Assembly: GCF_019880585.1 (NCBI RefSeq)
Contig: NZ_JAINVV010000001.1
Coordinates: 124,001-188,000, forward strand
DNA from: Sphingomonas colocasiae
Lineage (GTDB): Bacteria; Pseudomonadota; Alphaproteobacteria; Sphingomonadales; Sphingomonadaceae
DNA: 64,000 nucleotides
Reading direction: 5' to 3'
The position numbers and the translations under genes are program-made. Below the pieces are notes generated by a model. It made no database searches, had not been told where the DNA came from, and worked only from the letters and a program-made list of their open reading frames with translations. This document shows, in pieces, positions 1 to 7,981 of the stretch; position 1 is the stretch's first letter, and each line of letters begins with the position of its first letter.

Positions 1-984
1 TTGCCTGCCCTCCACATCCAGCGTGGCCCAGTTGATCACGCCCGACCAGAGATTGGGGTAGATCTCCAGATCCTCGCGCCGAGGCAGGCGGCCGGCGCGC
101 AGTGCGTCGATGCGCGCCTGAATCTGCGGATCGTCGCTGCTCAAGCTTTCGAGGCCGCCTTCCAGATTTTCGCGGCCGCGCCGCCGCCCCTCGATCGTCC
201 GGACGATCGAATCCACGCCCGTCCGGTCGAGCAGCCATTGGGCATGGGCCCATGCTTCCTCTTCGGTCTCGCGGACGATCACTCCCGCCAGCACGCCGAT
301 GCCGACCTGGCGCCCGTGCCGGGCAGCGGATGCTCGCACCGCGTCGATCTGCGGCTTCAGCTTGTCGGGATGATGGAGATAGGTGAGGTAGGTATCGAGC
401 ACCTCGCCGGCGTGATCGATACCGGCCGAAACGCCGCCCGATCCCCAGACCGGGGTGTGCGGTGACTGGATCGGCCCGAGCGGGCGCTCTGCCCAGCCTT
501 CGGTGATGCCAGGGAAATTGACATGCTTGCCGTGATGCGGCGAAAGGTCGCCGGCATAAAGCCGTTTGAACAAGGTCCAATATTCGGCGCTCGCGCGATA
601 GCGTTCCTCCTTGTCGAGATTGACGTCATATTGCACCAGGACACTGTCTGTCCCGTTCACTTGGTTGAACAGCAGCCGCCCGCCCGAAAACCAGTCGAAC
701 GCGCGGGCCTGTTCGGCCAGCAGCAGCGGCGGGATGACGTTGGGGTAGACGGGGATCAGGAAGCGCAGCCGTTCCGAAAAGGGAATGAGCGAGGTCGCCG
801 TGATCCACGGCGTACCCGTCAGCAGCGCGCCATAATAGCCCAGCCGATCGAGTGTGCTCGCCAGGCGTCGCAGCCGATGCGAATCCGGCGCATAGCGGCC
901 TTCGCCGCGCGGGTCCGGCGATTTCCACGGATAGCGGCCGTCATTGGCGTTGATGTACCAGAGGATGCGAAGCGGGTTGGACAT
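1..984 (-). CDS. LLM-class flavin-dependent monooxygenase (SsuD-like), 3' end cut by window
   Basis: Open frame of 328 codons from an ATG at 984 to the window edge without a stop; only the C-terminus is missing. The protein starts MSNPLRILWYINANDG and contains RLRFLIPVYPNVIPPLLLAEQ, FDWFSGGRLLFNQVNG and PVWGSGGVS, typical of the luciferase-like (bacterial LLM) TIM barrel of alkanesulfonate and sulfone monooxygenases, which use reduced FMN and O2 supplied by a separate flavin reductase. It lacks a signal peptide, so it is cytoplasmic. It is the last visible gene of the minus-strand operon TonB receptor, desulfinase-like, MFS, monooxygenase, 26 bases after the MFS stop. I infer oxidation of an organosulfur compound. 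The family also includes nitrilotriacetate and other monooxygenases, so the substrate is open. Confidence 0.8.
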   Translation of the reverse strand, partial: MSNPLRILWYINANDGRYPWKSPDPRGEGRYAPDSHRLRRLASTLDRLGYYGALLTGTPWITATSLIPFSERLRFLIPVYPNVIPPLLLAEQARAFDWFSGGRLLFNQVNGTDSVLVQYDVNLDKEERYRASAEYWTLFKRLYAGDLSPHHGKHVNFPGITEGWAERPLGPIQSPHTPVWGSGGVSAGIDHAGEVLDTYLTYLHHPDKLKPQIDAVRASAARHGRQVGIGVLAGVIVRETEEEAWAHAQWLLDRTGVDSIVRTIEGRRRGRENLEGGLESLSSDDPQIQARIDALRAGRLPRREDLEIYPNLWSGVINWATLDVEGRQ

Positions 985-1010
985 GGAATTTCCTTGTCGG
1001 CGAGTGGAGA

Positions 1011-2288
1011 TTATCGGGTGGCGACCCGCATGGTGCCGGGGTCCGTGGTGCGCGTGCGGTTCATCCGCAGCGCGAGCATGCCCCAGGCCAATGCGGAGAG
1101 CGTGAACGCGACAGGGATCAGCCAGAGCGCGGTGGCCAGCCCATGCGTATCGGAAATCCGCCCGACCACTTCGGACTTCAGCACGTTCGCGGCGATGAGC
1201 GAAAAGGCGAAGGCGAGTGCGGCTGCGGTGCCGCGCAACTGGATCGGCACGATTTCGAGCAGAAGCAGCGCCTGCGATCCGAAGAATGCGGTGGAGACGA
1301 GCACTTCGATCGCGAACCAGAATTTGACCGCGCCGATCGTGGGGCTCTGCAGCGCCATTGCCATGGCGACCGCGCCGGCGCCGGTGGCGATGACGCCGAA
1401 CAGCGCATACCAAGCCGGATTGCCAATGCGGCGGATCAACCGGGTCGCGAGGATGCCGAACAGGGCGGCGCCGCCAAAACCAAGGAACAGATAGGCCCAT
1501 CCCCAGAATTGCGCGGCTTCCCGGTTGGAGATGCCGAATTCGCGATGGAGATGGACCGATCCCCAGAAATTGGCGTTGCTGAACGCGAACTGGAGTGTCG
1601 CCGATCCGAGCGCGTAGAGAATGAAGGGATAGGAGAGGATCAGCGCGCGGACCTGCGCCATACCGGGCTTGTCGATCATCTGGCCCGGTGTATCGAGCGC
1701 GCCGCGCGCCGGTTCGCGCAGGCGCAGCAGGAGAAATGCCGTGATCAGTCCGGGGATGCCGGAGATGATGAAGGCGCTCCGCCAGCCATAGCGTTCGGCC
1801 AGCGCGCTGCCGAGAATGAATGCCAGCGCGAAGGCGATCGATCCCAGGCCGGAGAAGATCGAGAAGACCGTGCCGCGCTGATCCGGGCGGAAGGTGTCGG
1901 CCAGCCAGCTATTCTGGTGCGCACGGAAGGTGCCTTCGCCGAAGCCGACAAGTGCGCGCCATATGAGCAGCGAGACGAGGCCGGTCGCATAGCCGCTGCC
2001 GATCGAGGCGAAGCTCCACAACACCAGGCCGGCCAGGATGATCGGTTTGCGGGGATAACGATCGCCCAGATAGCCGTGAATGGGCGCGCCGATGAGATAG
2101 GCGATGGTGAACGCCGTCATGATCCGCGCCGCGTCGGTGTCGGTGATGTTCCAGTCGGCTATGATCGGATTGATCAGCGCGCCGGGCAGGATCATGTCGA
2201 ACAGATTGATGACCGCGATCGTCGAGAACAGGCTGAACGTCGCCGCCTGATAACCGCGCGTCGGCGCTCCGGCGCTGGCCCCGGTCAT
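1011..2288 (-). CDS. MFS transporter (spinster-like)
   Basis: 425 residues with about twelve hydrophobic segments and the MFS loop 2-3 signature GYLGDRYPRKPI near residue 75, so a major facilitator superfamily inner-membrane carrier. The ATG overlaps the stop of the upstream desulfinase-like gene by four bases (ATGA), which indicates translational coupling and one operon. The sequence resembles the spinster/sphingolipid-transporter-like MFS proteins common in sphingomonad catabolic clusters. Its place between an outer-membrane receptor gene, a desulfinase-like enzyme and a flavin monooxygenase suggests it imports the organosulfur substrate or exports the desulfurized product. Which of these it does cannot be read from sequence. 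Confidence 0.85.
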   Translation of the reverse strand: MTGASAGAPTRGYQAATFSLFSTIAVINLFDMILPGALINPIIADWNITDTDAARIMTAFTIAYLIGAPIHGYLGDRYPRKPIILAGLVLWSFASIGSGYATGLVSLLIWRALVGFGEGTFRAHQNSWLADTFRPDQRGTVFSIFSGLGSIAFALAFILGSALAERYGWRSAFIISGIPGLITAFLLLRLREPARGALDTPGQMIDKPGMAQVRALILSYPFILYALGSATLQFAFSNANFWGSVHLHREFGISNREAAQFWGWAYLFLGFGGAALFGILATRLIRRIGNPAWYALFGVIATGAGAVAMAMALQSPTIGAVKFWFAIEVLVSTAFFGSQALLLLEIVPIQLRGTAAALAFAFSLIAANVLKSEVVGRISDTHGLATALWLIPVAFTLSALAWGMLALRMNRTRTTDPGTMRVATR

Positions 2289-3361
2289 GCCGACACGGCC
2301 TTGGCCGTGCTTGCGGGGACGGTACCGCGCAACGCGTCCAGAAAGCTCGGATCGAGCCAGGCATCGACGTCGATCCGTTCGGGAATGGCGCCCGCACGGA
2401 ACAGGAAATCTACTTCGTCGCGCAACGCCGCCACGCGGTCATCGCGGAAATCGATGCGAAGATCGTCGACCAGCGTTTCACCATAGCTGTGTATGGCGAC
2501 ACGTTCGGAGATGGCCAGTTCGCGTGCGAACAGCCGTAATGCCTGGTCGGGCTGGTCGCGGATAAAGGTTTCGGCTTCCAGTGCCCGGGCGAGCACGCGG
2601 CGCACGAGATCGGGCCGCTCGCGGATCAGGTCTGCCTTGACCGCGAAGGTCAGCGGGCGGCTGTTATGGCCCTGGACATCGAGCGGCAGCCTCTTTTGGT
2701 CGAAGATCGGTCGCAACCCCGCAAGATATTCCAGTTCGACTGATTGGGTGAGGGCGGCGACAACGGCATCGACCTCTCCGCGGACCAGCGGATAGAGATT
2801 GGCCGGCCAGGGTGCGATCGCTTCCTTGCGAAGCGGTGGTTCCGCGGAGCGGCCGGAACTGTGCTGGGCGGGGCGGTCGTCGACATAGGCGGTGCCGATA
2901 TGATGTTCGACGATGGTGACGTCGTGGCGATTGAGGCCGGCGAACGCGAGCGCCTTTTCGACGGTACGCAAACCGGTCAGATAATGGAAATCGACGGGCT
3001 CGTGCGGGCGGCGGAGCAACAGGATGCGCTTGCCGTGCAGATCGGTCGCCGCGCGGAGCGGCGAATCCGGAAGCACTAGGATTGTCTGGCGCGTGGCGAT
3101 GGCGGACAGGCCGATGACTCGCGTGTCCGCACCATGGGCCTGCGCCCAGATCGCGGGATAATTGCCGCCATGGCGAAAGCTGCGCGGCTGGCTATGCGTA
3201 TAGTGGGACTGGCGCACTGCGCGATCGGGCGAATCCTGCAATGCGCCGATCGCCAGGCCGGGATCTCCGCCGAATTCGTCCTCGATCAGGTTGCGCTGGA
3301 GCGCGAGGCCGAATGCGGTGGGCACCGGGCAACGCGTATACCAGAGGCGGGTCTCGCTCAT
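2285..3361 (-). CDS. DszB-like aryl/alkyl sulfinate desulfinase
   Basis: 358 residues from ATG at 3361; an upstream ATG at 3394 would overlap the receptor gene and has no ribosome-binding site, whereas AAGGGAT precedes 3361 at about nine bases. The fold is that of periplasmic binding proteins, but there is no signal peptide or lipobox and no ABC permease or ATPase is nearby. It carries YTRCPVPTAF near the N-terminus and SHYTHSQPRSFRHGGNYPA about 40 residues later. From memory these align with the DszB motifs YSNCPVPNAL and HFTYDQPAYTRFGGEIPP, which hold the nucleophile Cys27 and His60, Arg70 and the Gly pair of 2'-hydroxybiphenyl-2-sulfinate desulfinase. All are kept here. The inferred reaction is release of sulfite from a sulfinate; an automatic pipeline would probably call it an ABC substrate-binding protein. 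Confidence 0.72.
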   Translation of the reverse strand: MSETRLWYTRCPVPTAFGLALQRNLIEDEFGGDPGLAIGALQDSPDRAVRQSHYTHSQPRSFRHGGNYPAIWAQAHGADTRVIGLSAIATRQTILVLPDSPLRAATDLHGKRILLLRRPHEPVDFHYLTGLRTVEKALAFAGLNRHDVTIVEHHIGTAYVDDRPAQHSSGRSAEPPLRKEAIAPWPANLYPLVRGEVDAVVAALTQSVELEYLAGLRPIFDQKRLPLDVQGHNSRPLTFAVKADLIRERPDLVRRVLARALEAETFIRDQPDQALRLFARELAISERVAIHSYGETLVDDLRIDFRDDRVAALRDEVDFLFRAGAIPERIDVDAWLDPSFLDALRGTVPASTAKAVSA

Positions 3362-3374
3362 CGCCGTGATCCCT

Positions 3375-5864
3375 TCAGAAGGAGAAGCCGACACGCGCGT
3401 AATAATAGGCGCCGTCGAACCCCTCCGGGGCGAGGTTGGAATAGATGGTCTGGAACAGGCGACTGTTCGACGCCCATTGCTTGTCGGGCTTGCTGCCGAA
3501 CAGGTTCTTGGATCCGATGCCGATGTTGAGCCCGTTCGCGAAGCGGTAGCTCACATCGACATCGGTGATCCATTGCACGCCGAAGGTCTGCAGTGTCGGC
3601 ACGATCGCGCTCAGCGACTCCGCATATTTGCCGTAACGCTTCTCGGTGATCGCCGCTGTCAGCCCTTCGCGCGTATAGGCGATACCGCCGACCAGCTTGT
3701 CGCGCGGCGGCGCTTCCTCCAGCATCCAGATCGCCTGGTTGCCGACGACCAGCGTGCCCCCGCCCGACAATGCGTCGCTGTTGATGTCGGTCACGCGCGT
3801 GCGGTTGCGGGAATAACCCAGGTTGAAGTCCAGCTTGCCTGCCCTTTCCAGGTGCAGCGTATATTGGCCGACCACATCGATCCCGCGCGTCCGCGTATCG
3901 AGCGCGTTGGTGAAGAAACGCGCGACGATGATGTCGGGATAACCATTGGCGGCAAGCAGCGTACGCACCGCCGGGCCCTGGAAATCCTGCGACAATGCGA
4001 CCTTGTCGCGTACCTTGATCTGATAGAGGTCGACGCTCAGCGACGCGTCCGGGATCGGCCGCAACACGATGCCGGCGGACAGGTTTCGCGATTTTTCCGG
4101 TTTCAGGTCCTGCGCGCCGAGCAGCCGTGCGACCGGCGAGTCCACGGCGAAACTGCGGTTCTTCACGATGTCGGAGGTACCGGCGACGATGCTCGACGCT
4201 GTGGTCGCATAGCCGATCTGCCCGAGCGAAGGCGCGCGATAGCCTGTGCTGGCGGTCGCGCGGATCGCGACGGCGGGCGAGAAATCGTAGCGGGCGGAGA
4301 TGCGCCCGTTTGCGGTCGATCCGAAATCCGAATAATCCTCCAGCCGGCCCGCCAGGCCGATCTGGAATGCGCTGCTGAGCTGGTTCTCGATGCCGATATA
4401 GACGCTCTTGACGTTGCGCCGGTACACGCCGGCATCGTCGGGCGTGGTGCCGGCGGGGGTCGGCGCCGGCTTGCCGGCATTGGGGCCGTCGACGATGAGT
4501 ACGCCGCCATTGGCATAGGATGCGGGTTCGCCGGCGATATTCTCGTAGCGTTCCCGACGATAGGCGATGCCGCCTGAAAGGTTCAGCGGTTCGCGGAGAA
4601 AGCCGACGTCGACATCCTTCACCCAATCCAGGCTGAAGTTGAGCAGTTCGTTGCGATTGCGGCCTGTGACATAGCCGATCGGGCTGTTGGCGCCGAAGCT
4701 GGCATTGACGTGCGGCGACTGGCGCGTCTTCTGCCAGTAGCGGCCGTAGTTGACGCCCAGATCGAGGGCGCCGAGGCTGTCATCGGCATATTTGAGGCCG
4801 ATCGCCCCGGTCGCGGCCTTGGAACGAACCCGGCTGAACGGGTTGATCCCGTCCGGAAACAGCGCGCGGACATTCGCGTCGTCGCGCGCGGTGACATGGT
4901 TCACCGCCGCGACCTTGTAGATGTTGGCGAAACTGCCGAACGCGTAGAGGTCCAGCCCGTCGGCCAGGGTCAGACCGGCATTGGCGAGCGCGTTATAGGC
5001 CTTCATCGAAGGGGGATATCCCCAGAGATGCCCCTCGCGGTCATACGTCGCCTCGCGCGGGTCGCCCGCGAAATATTGCTGGCGGGTATCGGGCAGGCCG
5101 GATTTGGGATGAACCGAATTCTCGGCGCTGAACGAAAGTGTGAGATAACCCTCGGAGGGCAAGCCGAAACCGATCCAGCCCTGGTAATTCTGGCTGATCC
5201 GGCTTGCCGCGTTGCTGTATTGGCCGAACTGCGCCGCGACATCTCCGCCCGTATCGCTCGAACGCAGCACGATGTTGACGACGCCCGCGATCGCGTCCGA
5301 GCCATATTGGGCTGCGGCACCGTCGCGCAGCACCTCGATCCGGGAGACCGCATTGAGCGGGATCGCATTGATGTCGACCGCCTGGGCGCCATAGCCCCAG
5401 ACCGGAGGGCTGCCCGTGGTGACGTTGGCGGATGTCACCAGGCGGCGGCCGTTGATCAGCACCAGCGTCTGGTCCGGAGACAGGCCGCGCAACGAGATCG
5501 ACCGCGCATTGCCGGCCCCCATCGGCGCGACCGCGCCTTGCGGGAAATTGACCGATGGGCTGAGGCGCTGAAGGGCTTCGCTGAGGTTGGATGCGCCTGT
5601 CGTGACCAGTTGCCGTTCGTCGACGACATCGACCGGGGCGGTGCTGTCGAGCGCGCGGACATTGGCTCGGCGCGTGCCCAGGACGATGATGTCGCCGCTT
5701 CCGTCCGCGCCGGCGTCGGCCCCATCGTCCGCCGCTGCTGCGGGTGCGTCTCCGGCAGCAAGCGCGCCGCTCGGGACCTGGAGTGCCAGAGCGACGGAGG
5801 CGAGCAGCAGAGGCCGTGCATGGTGGCGAAAGCGGGCGGACGATGAAGGACGGGCTGCGGACAA
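3375..5864 (-). CDS. TonB-dependent outer-membrane receptor
   Basis: 829 residues with an N-terminal signal peptide (hydrophobic LLLASVALALQ, cleavage after GALA), a plug domain (GDIIVLGTRRANVRALDS, then SLRGLSPDQTLVLINGRR and SRIEVLRDGAAAQYGSDAIAGV) and a long beta-barrel ending in the aromatic-terminated strand YARVGFSF. These are standard TonB-receptor features. It is the first gene of the minus-strand operon; the desulfinase-like gene starts 13 bases after its stop. In sphingomonads such receptors import many substrates besides siderophores, and operon membership suggests uptake of the organosulfur compound handled by the downstream enzymes. The substrate is an inference from context only. 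Confidence 0.9.
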   Translation of the reverse strand: MSAARPSSSARFRHHARPLLLASVALALQVPSGALAAGDAPAAAADDGADAGADGSGDIIVLGTRRANVRALDSTAPVDVVDERQLVTTGASNLSEALQRLSPSVNFPQGAVAPMGAGNARSISLRGLSPDQTLVLINGRRLVTSANVTTGSPPVWGYGAQAVDINAIPLNAVSRIEVLRDGAAAQYGSDAIAGVVNIVLRSSDTGGDVAAQFGQYSNAASRISQNYQGWIGFGLPSEGYLTLSFSAENSVHPKSGLPDTRQQYFAGDPREATYDREGHLWGYPPSMKAYNALANAGLTLADGLDLYAFGSFANIYKVAAVNHVTARDDANVRALFPDGINPFSRVRSKAATGAIGLKYADDSLGALDLGVNYGRYWQKTRQSPHVNASFGANSPIGYVTGRNRNELLNFSLDWVKDVDVGFLREPLNLSGGIAYRRERYENIAGEPASYANGGVLIVDGPNAGKPAPTPAGTTPDDAGVYRRNVKSVYIGIENQLSSAFQIGLAGRLEDYSDFGSTANGRISARYDFSPAVAIRATASTGYRAPSLGQIGYATTASSIVAGTSDIVKNRSFAVDSPVARLLGAQDLKPEKSRNLSAGIVLRPIPDASLSVDLYQIKVRDKVALSQDFQGPAVRTLLAANGYPDIIVARFFTNALDTRTRGIDVVGQYTLHLERAGKLDFNLGYSRNRTRVTDINSDALSGGGTLVVGNQAIWMLEEAPPRDKLVGGIAYTREGLTAAITEKRYGKYAESLSAIVPTLQTFGVQWITDVDVSYRFANGLNIGIGSKNLFGSKPDKQWASNSRLFQTIYSNLAPEGFDGAYYYARVGFSF

Positions 5865-5955
5865 GATGGTTCCCCCTGGCTGGTGAGGGGGTGGATAATC
5901 TCTACTAATTTGGTTATGAAATGAGCTCTTCTATGCGAGGGTAAAGTTTAACTTA

Positions 5956-5979
5956 CAGATGTATGATAGCAGACATTTG
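5956..5979. promoter_or_regulatory. Candidate TetR operator in the divergent receptor/tetR promoter region
   Basis: The 216-base region between the receptor gene and tetR is AT-rich compared with its flanks. It holds an imperfect palindrome, CAGATGT and ACATTTG separated by ten bases, with one mismatch between arms. The adjacent GTAAAGTTTAACTTAC at 5941-5956 is also nearly palindromic, and TATGATA occurs twice (5962-5968 and 5980-5986). Such symmetry between a TetR gene and its divergent operon is the usual place for the operator; binding is inferred. Confidence 0.4.
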
Positions 5980-6080
5980 TATGATATTTTTGGGCGCGGC
6001 GATCAGTCGGCGCTTTGCGAAGTGCGCGGCGGCGCGTATCCCGGCGCGCACGCGCAACGCGTAATGGAGCAGGGGTGGCG

Positions 6081-6743
6081 ATGACGAATGGGGCAGGGGA
6101 CCCGCCGGCGGAGATCGAGCTGATCGCCCCCGACGACGCGTGTCGCGAAATTCTGAGGCCGCGCCCCGTCGATCGCCGCGTGCGCAAGACAATCGCGGCG
6201 TTGCATGAAGCGGTGCTGGACCTGTTGCCCGAAAAGCCGTTCGAGCTGATCACGGTGCAGGATATCGCGGCGCGGGCGGATGTCAGCCGCGCCGCTTTCT
6301 ACGCGCATTTCGCCGACAAGTTCGCGCTGATGGAACATATCGTTTCGGATGTGTTCGAACGGTCGCTGGAGAGTTGCATGGGCAGCGCCCCGCTCGACAC
6401 CGAAACATCGATCCGCCGGGTGTTCGAGGCGACATGCCTGTATCTCAGCACGATCTTCAGCCAGTGCCGCCATGCTCGCCGCATGCTCGATCCCTTGATC
6501 CAGGCGCGCGTCAGCGAACGCATCCAGCGCGAATTGGGCGGCGTGCTTGCAACTGCCGCCGATGCCGGCGAAGGGGCGGCCGCCAATGTGGAGCTTACCG
6601 CGACCGTCCTTGGCTGGTCGATCTACGGCGCGGCGCTCGGCTGGGCCAATGGCGCACGCGACATCGATGCCGCACAATATGTCGAGCAGACCTTCCGGAT
6701 CACCTGTTCCGGCTATCTTGGCTGGCGGGCAGACAATGGCTGA
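6081..6743 (+). CDS. TetR/AcrR-family transcriptional regulator
   Basis: 220 residues from ATG at 6081; an ATG at 6015 is in frame but adds a low-complexity Arg-rich extension. The N-terminal helix-turn-helix is clear: RVRKTIAALHEAVLDLL, then ITVQDIAARADVSRAAFYAH and FADKFALMEHI, near residues 30-90. The C-terminal ligand-binding domain is divergent. It lies head to head with the TonB receptor operon and its stop overlaps the ATG of the DszC-like gene, so it is probably the local regulator, co-transcribed with the monooxygenase. Whether the inducer is an organosulfur compound or a sulfur-starvation signal cannot be seen. Confidence 0.85.
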   Translation: MTNGAGDPPAEIELIAPDDACREILRPRPVDRRVRKTIAALHEAVLDLLPEKPFELITVQDIAARADVSRAAFYAHFADKFALMEHIVSDVFERSLESCMGSAPLDTETSIRRVFEATCLYLSTIFSQCRHARRMLDPLIQARVSERIQRELGGVLATAADAGEGAAANVELTATVLGWSIYGAALGWANGARDIDAAQYVEQTFRITCSGYLGWRADNG

Positions 6744-7902
6744 TTCCCGCATGCCGACCGATGAGGCGCTGGTCGCGCTTACCGGGCAGCTCGCGGCACT
6801 GGCCGCCGATTATGATCGTTCGGCGGTGTTTCCGGCGCGGTGCATCGATCATATCCGCGATGCCGGGCTGGTCGCGCTCACCGTGTGCACCGATCTGGGC
6901 GGTGGTGGCGCAGGCATTGCCGCGGCTGCGCATGTGCTCGGCGCCGTCGCGCGTGGTGATCCGTCGAGCGCGTTGATCCTGGCGATGACCTATGGCTTCG
7001 GCCTGAAGACCCGCATGCTGAAGGGGGATGCTCGGGCCGCCGCCGATATCGTGCTGCGCGATGTTGTGGCGCGCTCCGCATTGGTCGGCGAGTTTCGGGT
7101 CGAGCCCGATCTGGGGACGCCCGCGCGGGGGGGCTTGCCGGCGACGATCGCGCGCCGCGCGGCCGGTGGCTGGCGAATCTTCGGCCGCAAGACCTATGCG
7201 ACGGGCTCAATCGGGCTCGACTGGTGCTCGGTCCTCGCGAGGACCGACGAAGATGCGCCGCGCATCGGTCGCTTCCTCGTCCGTGTCGAGGCACCGGGGG
7301 TCGCGGTCGAGGAGAGCTGGGATCATCTTGGCATGCGGGCCACCGTCAGCCACGATATGGTGTTCGACGATGTCTTGGTCGGTGAGGCCGATGTGATCGG
7401 CCTGGATCTGCCGGGCACCGCAGCGCTCACGACCGACGACGTCGCGGGCGCATTGTGGAACGCGCTGTCGATCCCGGTCATCTATCACGGTGTTGCGCAA
7501 TCGGCGCGCGACTGGCTTGGCGGCTATCTGAACGATCGTGCTCCATCCAATCTGGGAGCATCGTTGGCGACGCTGCCGCGCGTGCAGGAGCGTTTCGGCG
7601 AGATCGAGACCTTGCTGCTGGCCAATGATCTGATCTTGCGTTCCGCCATGGCGATCGCGGAACAGGCTACGCGAGGGTCGATCGAAACGGCGGAGGCCGC
7701 GAAGCATCTGGTCACCGCCAATGCGACGAAGGCGGTGGGCATCGCGCTGGAACTGACGGGCAATCCGGGACTCAGCCGCCGTAATCCTCTCGAACGCCAT
7801 TATCGCGACGTGATGTGCAGCCGAATCCATAGCCCGCAGAGCGACACGATCCTGCGCAATGCCGGACGCAGGGCGCTGGAGAGACGCGTAGCGGCGCGTT
7901 GA
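6736..7902 (+). CDS. DszC/SfnC-like acyl-CoA-dehydrogenase-fold flavin monooxygenase
   Basis: 388 residues; the ATG at 6736 overlaps the tetR stop by eight bases. The chain has the three-part acyl-CoA dehydrogenase fold: helical N-terminus (FPARCIDHIRDAGLVALTV), a middle beta domain (GRKTYATGSIGLDWCSVLA, then WDHLGMRATVSHDMVFDDV) and a C-terminal helical domain. It lacks the catalytic Glu context expected of beta-oxidation enzymes. The end (CSRIHSPQSDTILRNAGRRA) resembles the C-terminal His segment of the flavin-dependent sulfur monooxygenases DszC and SfnC. Those enzymes use FMNH2 and O2 to oxidize sulfides or sulfones. Given the DszB-like and LLM partners, a role in C-S bond oxidation is likely; the substrate is unknown. 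Confidence 0.75.
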   Translation: MADSRMPTDEALVALTGQLAALAADYDRSAVFPARCIDHIRDAGLVALTVCTDLGGGGAGIAAAAHVLGAVARGDPSSALILAMTYGFGLKTRMLKGDARAAADIVLRDVVARSALVGEFRVEPDLGTPARGGLPATIARRAAGGWRIFGRKTYATGSIGLDWCSVLARTDEDAPRIGRFLVRVEAPGVAVEESWDHLGMRATVSHDMVFDDVLVGEADVIGLDLPGTAALTTDDVAGALWNALSIPVIYHGVAQSARDWLGGYLNDRAPSNLGASLATLPRVQERFGEIETLLLANDLILRSAMAIAEQATRGSIETAEAAKHLVTANATKAVGIALELTGNPGLSRRNPLERHYRDVMCSRIHSPQSDTILRNAGRRALERRVAAR

Positions 7903-7932
7903 CACGTGATCCTTTGCCGCATCGCCAGTGCG

Positions 7933-7957
7933 GAAAACCGGTTCCCACTTTTCCGCG
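7933..7957. repeat. Short dispersed intergenic repeat (copy 1)
   Basis: The segment GAAAACCGGTTCCCACTTTT, between the DszC-like gene and tgt, recurs almost identically at 30006-30026 inside a longer palindrome. It is a sphingomonad/alphaproteobacterial-type dispersed repeat with no coding content. Confidence 0.6.
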
Positions 7958-7981
7958 CGATGCTTTAAGGACGCGCGGATC

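Noticed and set aside
1-984. True DszA (dibenzothiophene sulfone monooxygenase)
   Set aside because: The visible sequence is closer to shorter SsuD-type LLM proteins than to the longer NtaA/DszA subgroup, and the C-terminus is not visible.
2285-3361. Annotation as an ABC-transporter periplasmic binding protein
   Set aside because: It has no signal peptide, no lipobox and no neighbouring transporter components, and it carries the DszB catalytic signature.
7928-7981. Upstream start of tgt at 7928
   Set aside because: It would translate the dispersed repeat. The start at 7982 has a good ribosome-binding site and matches the family N-terminus.
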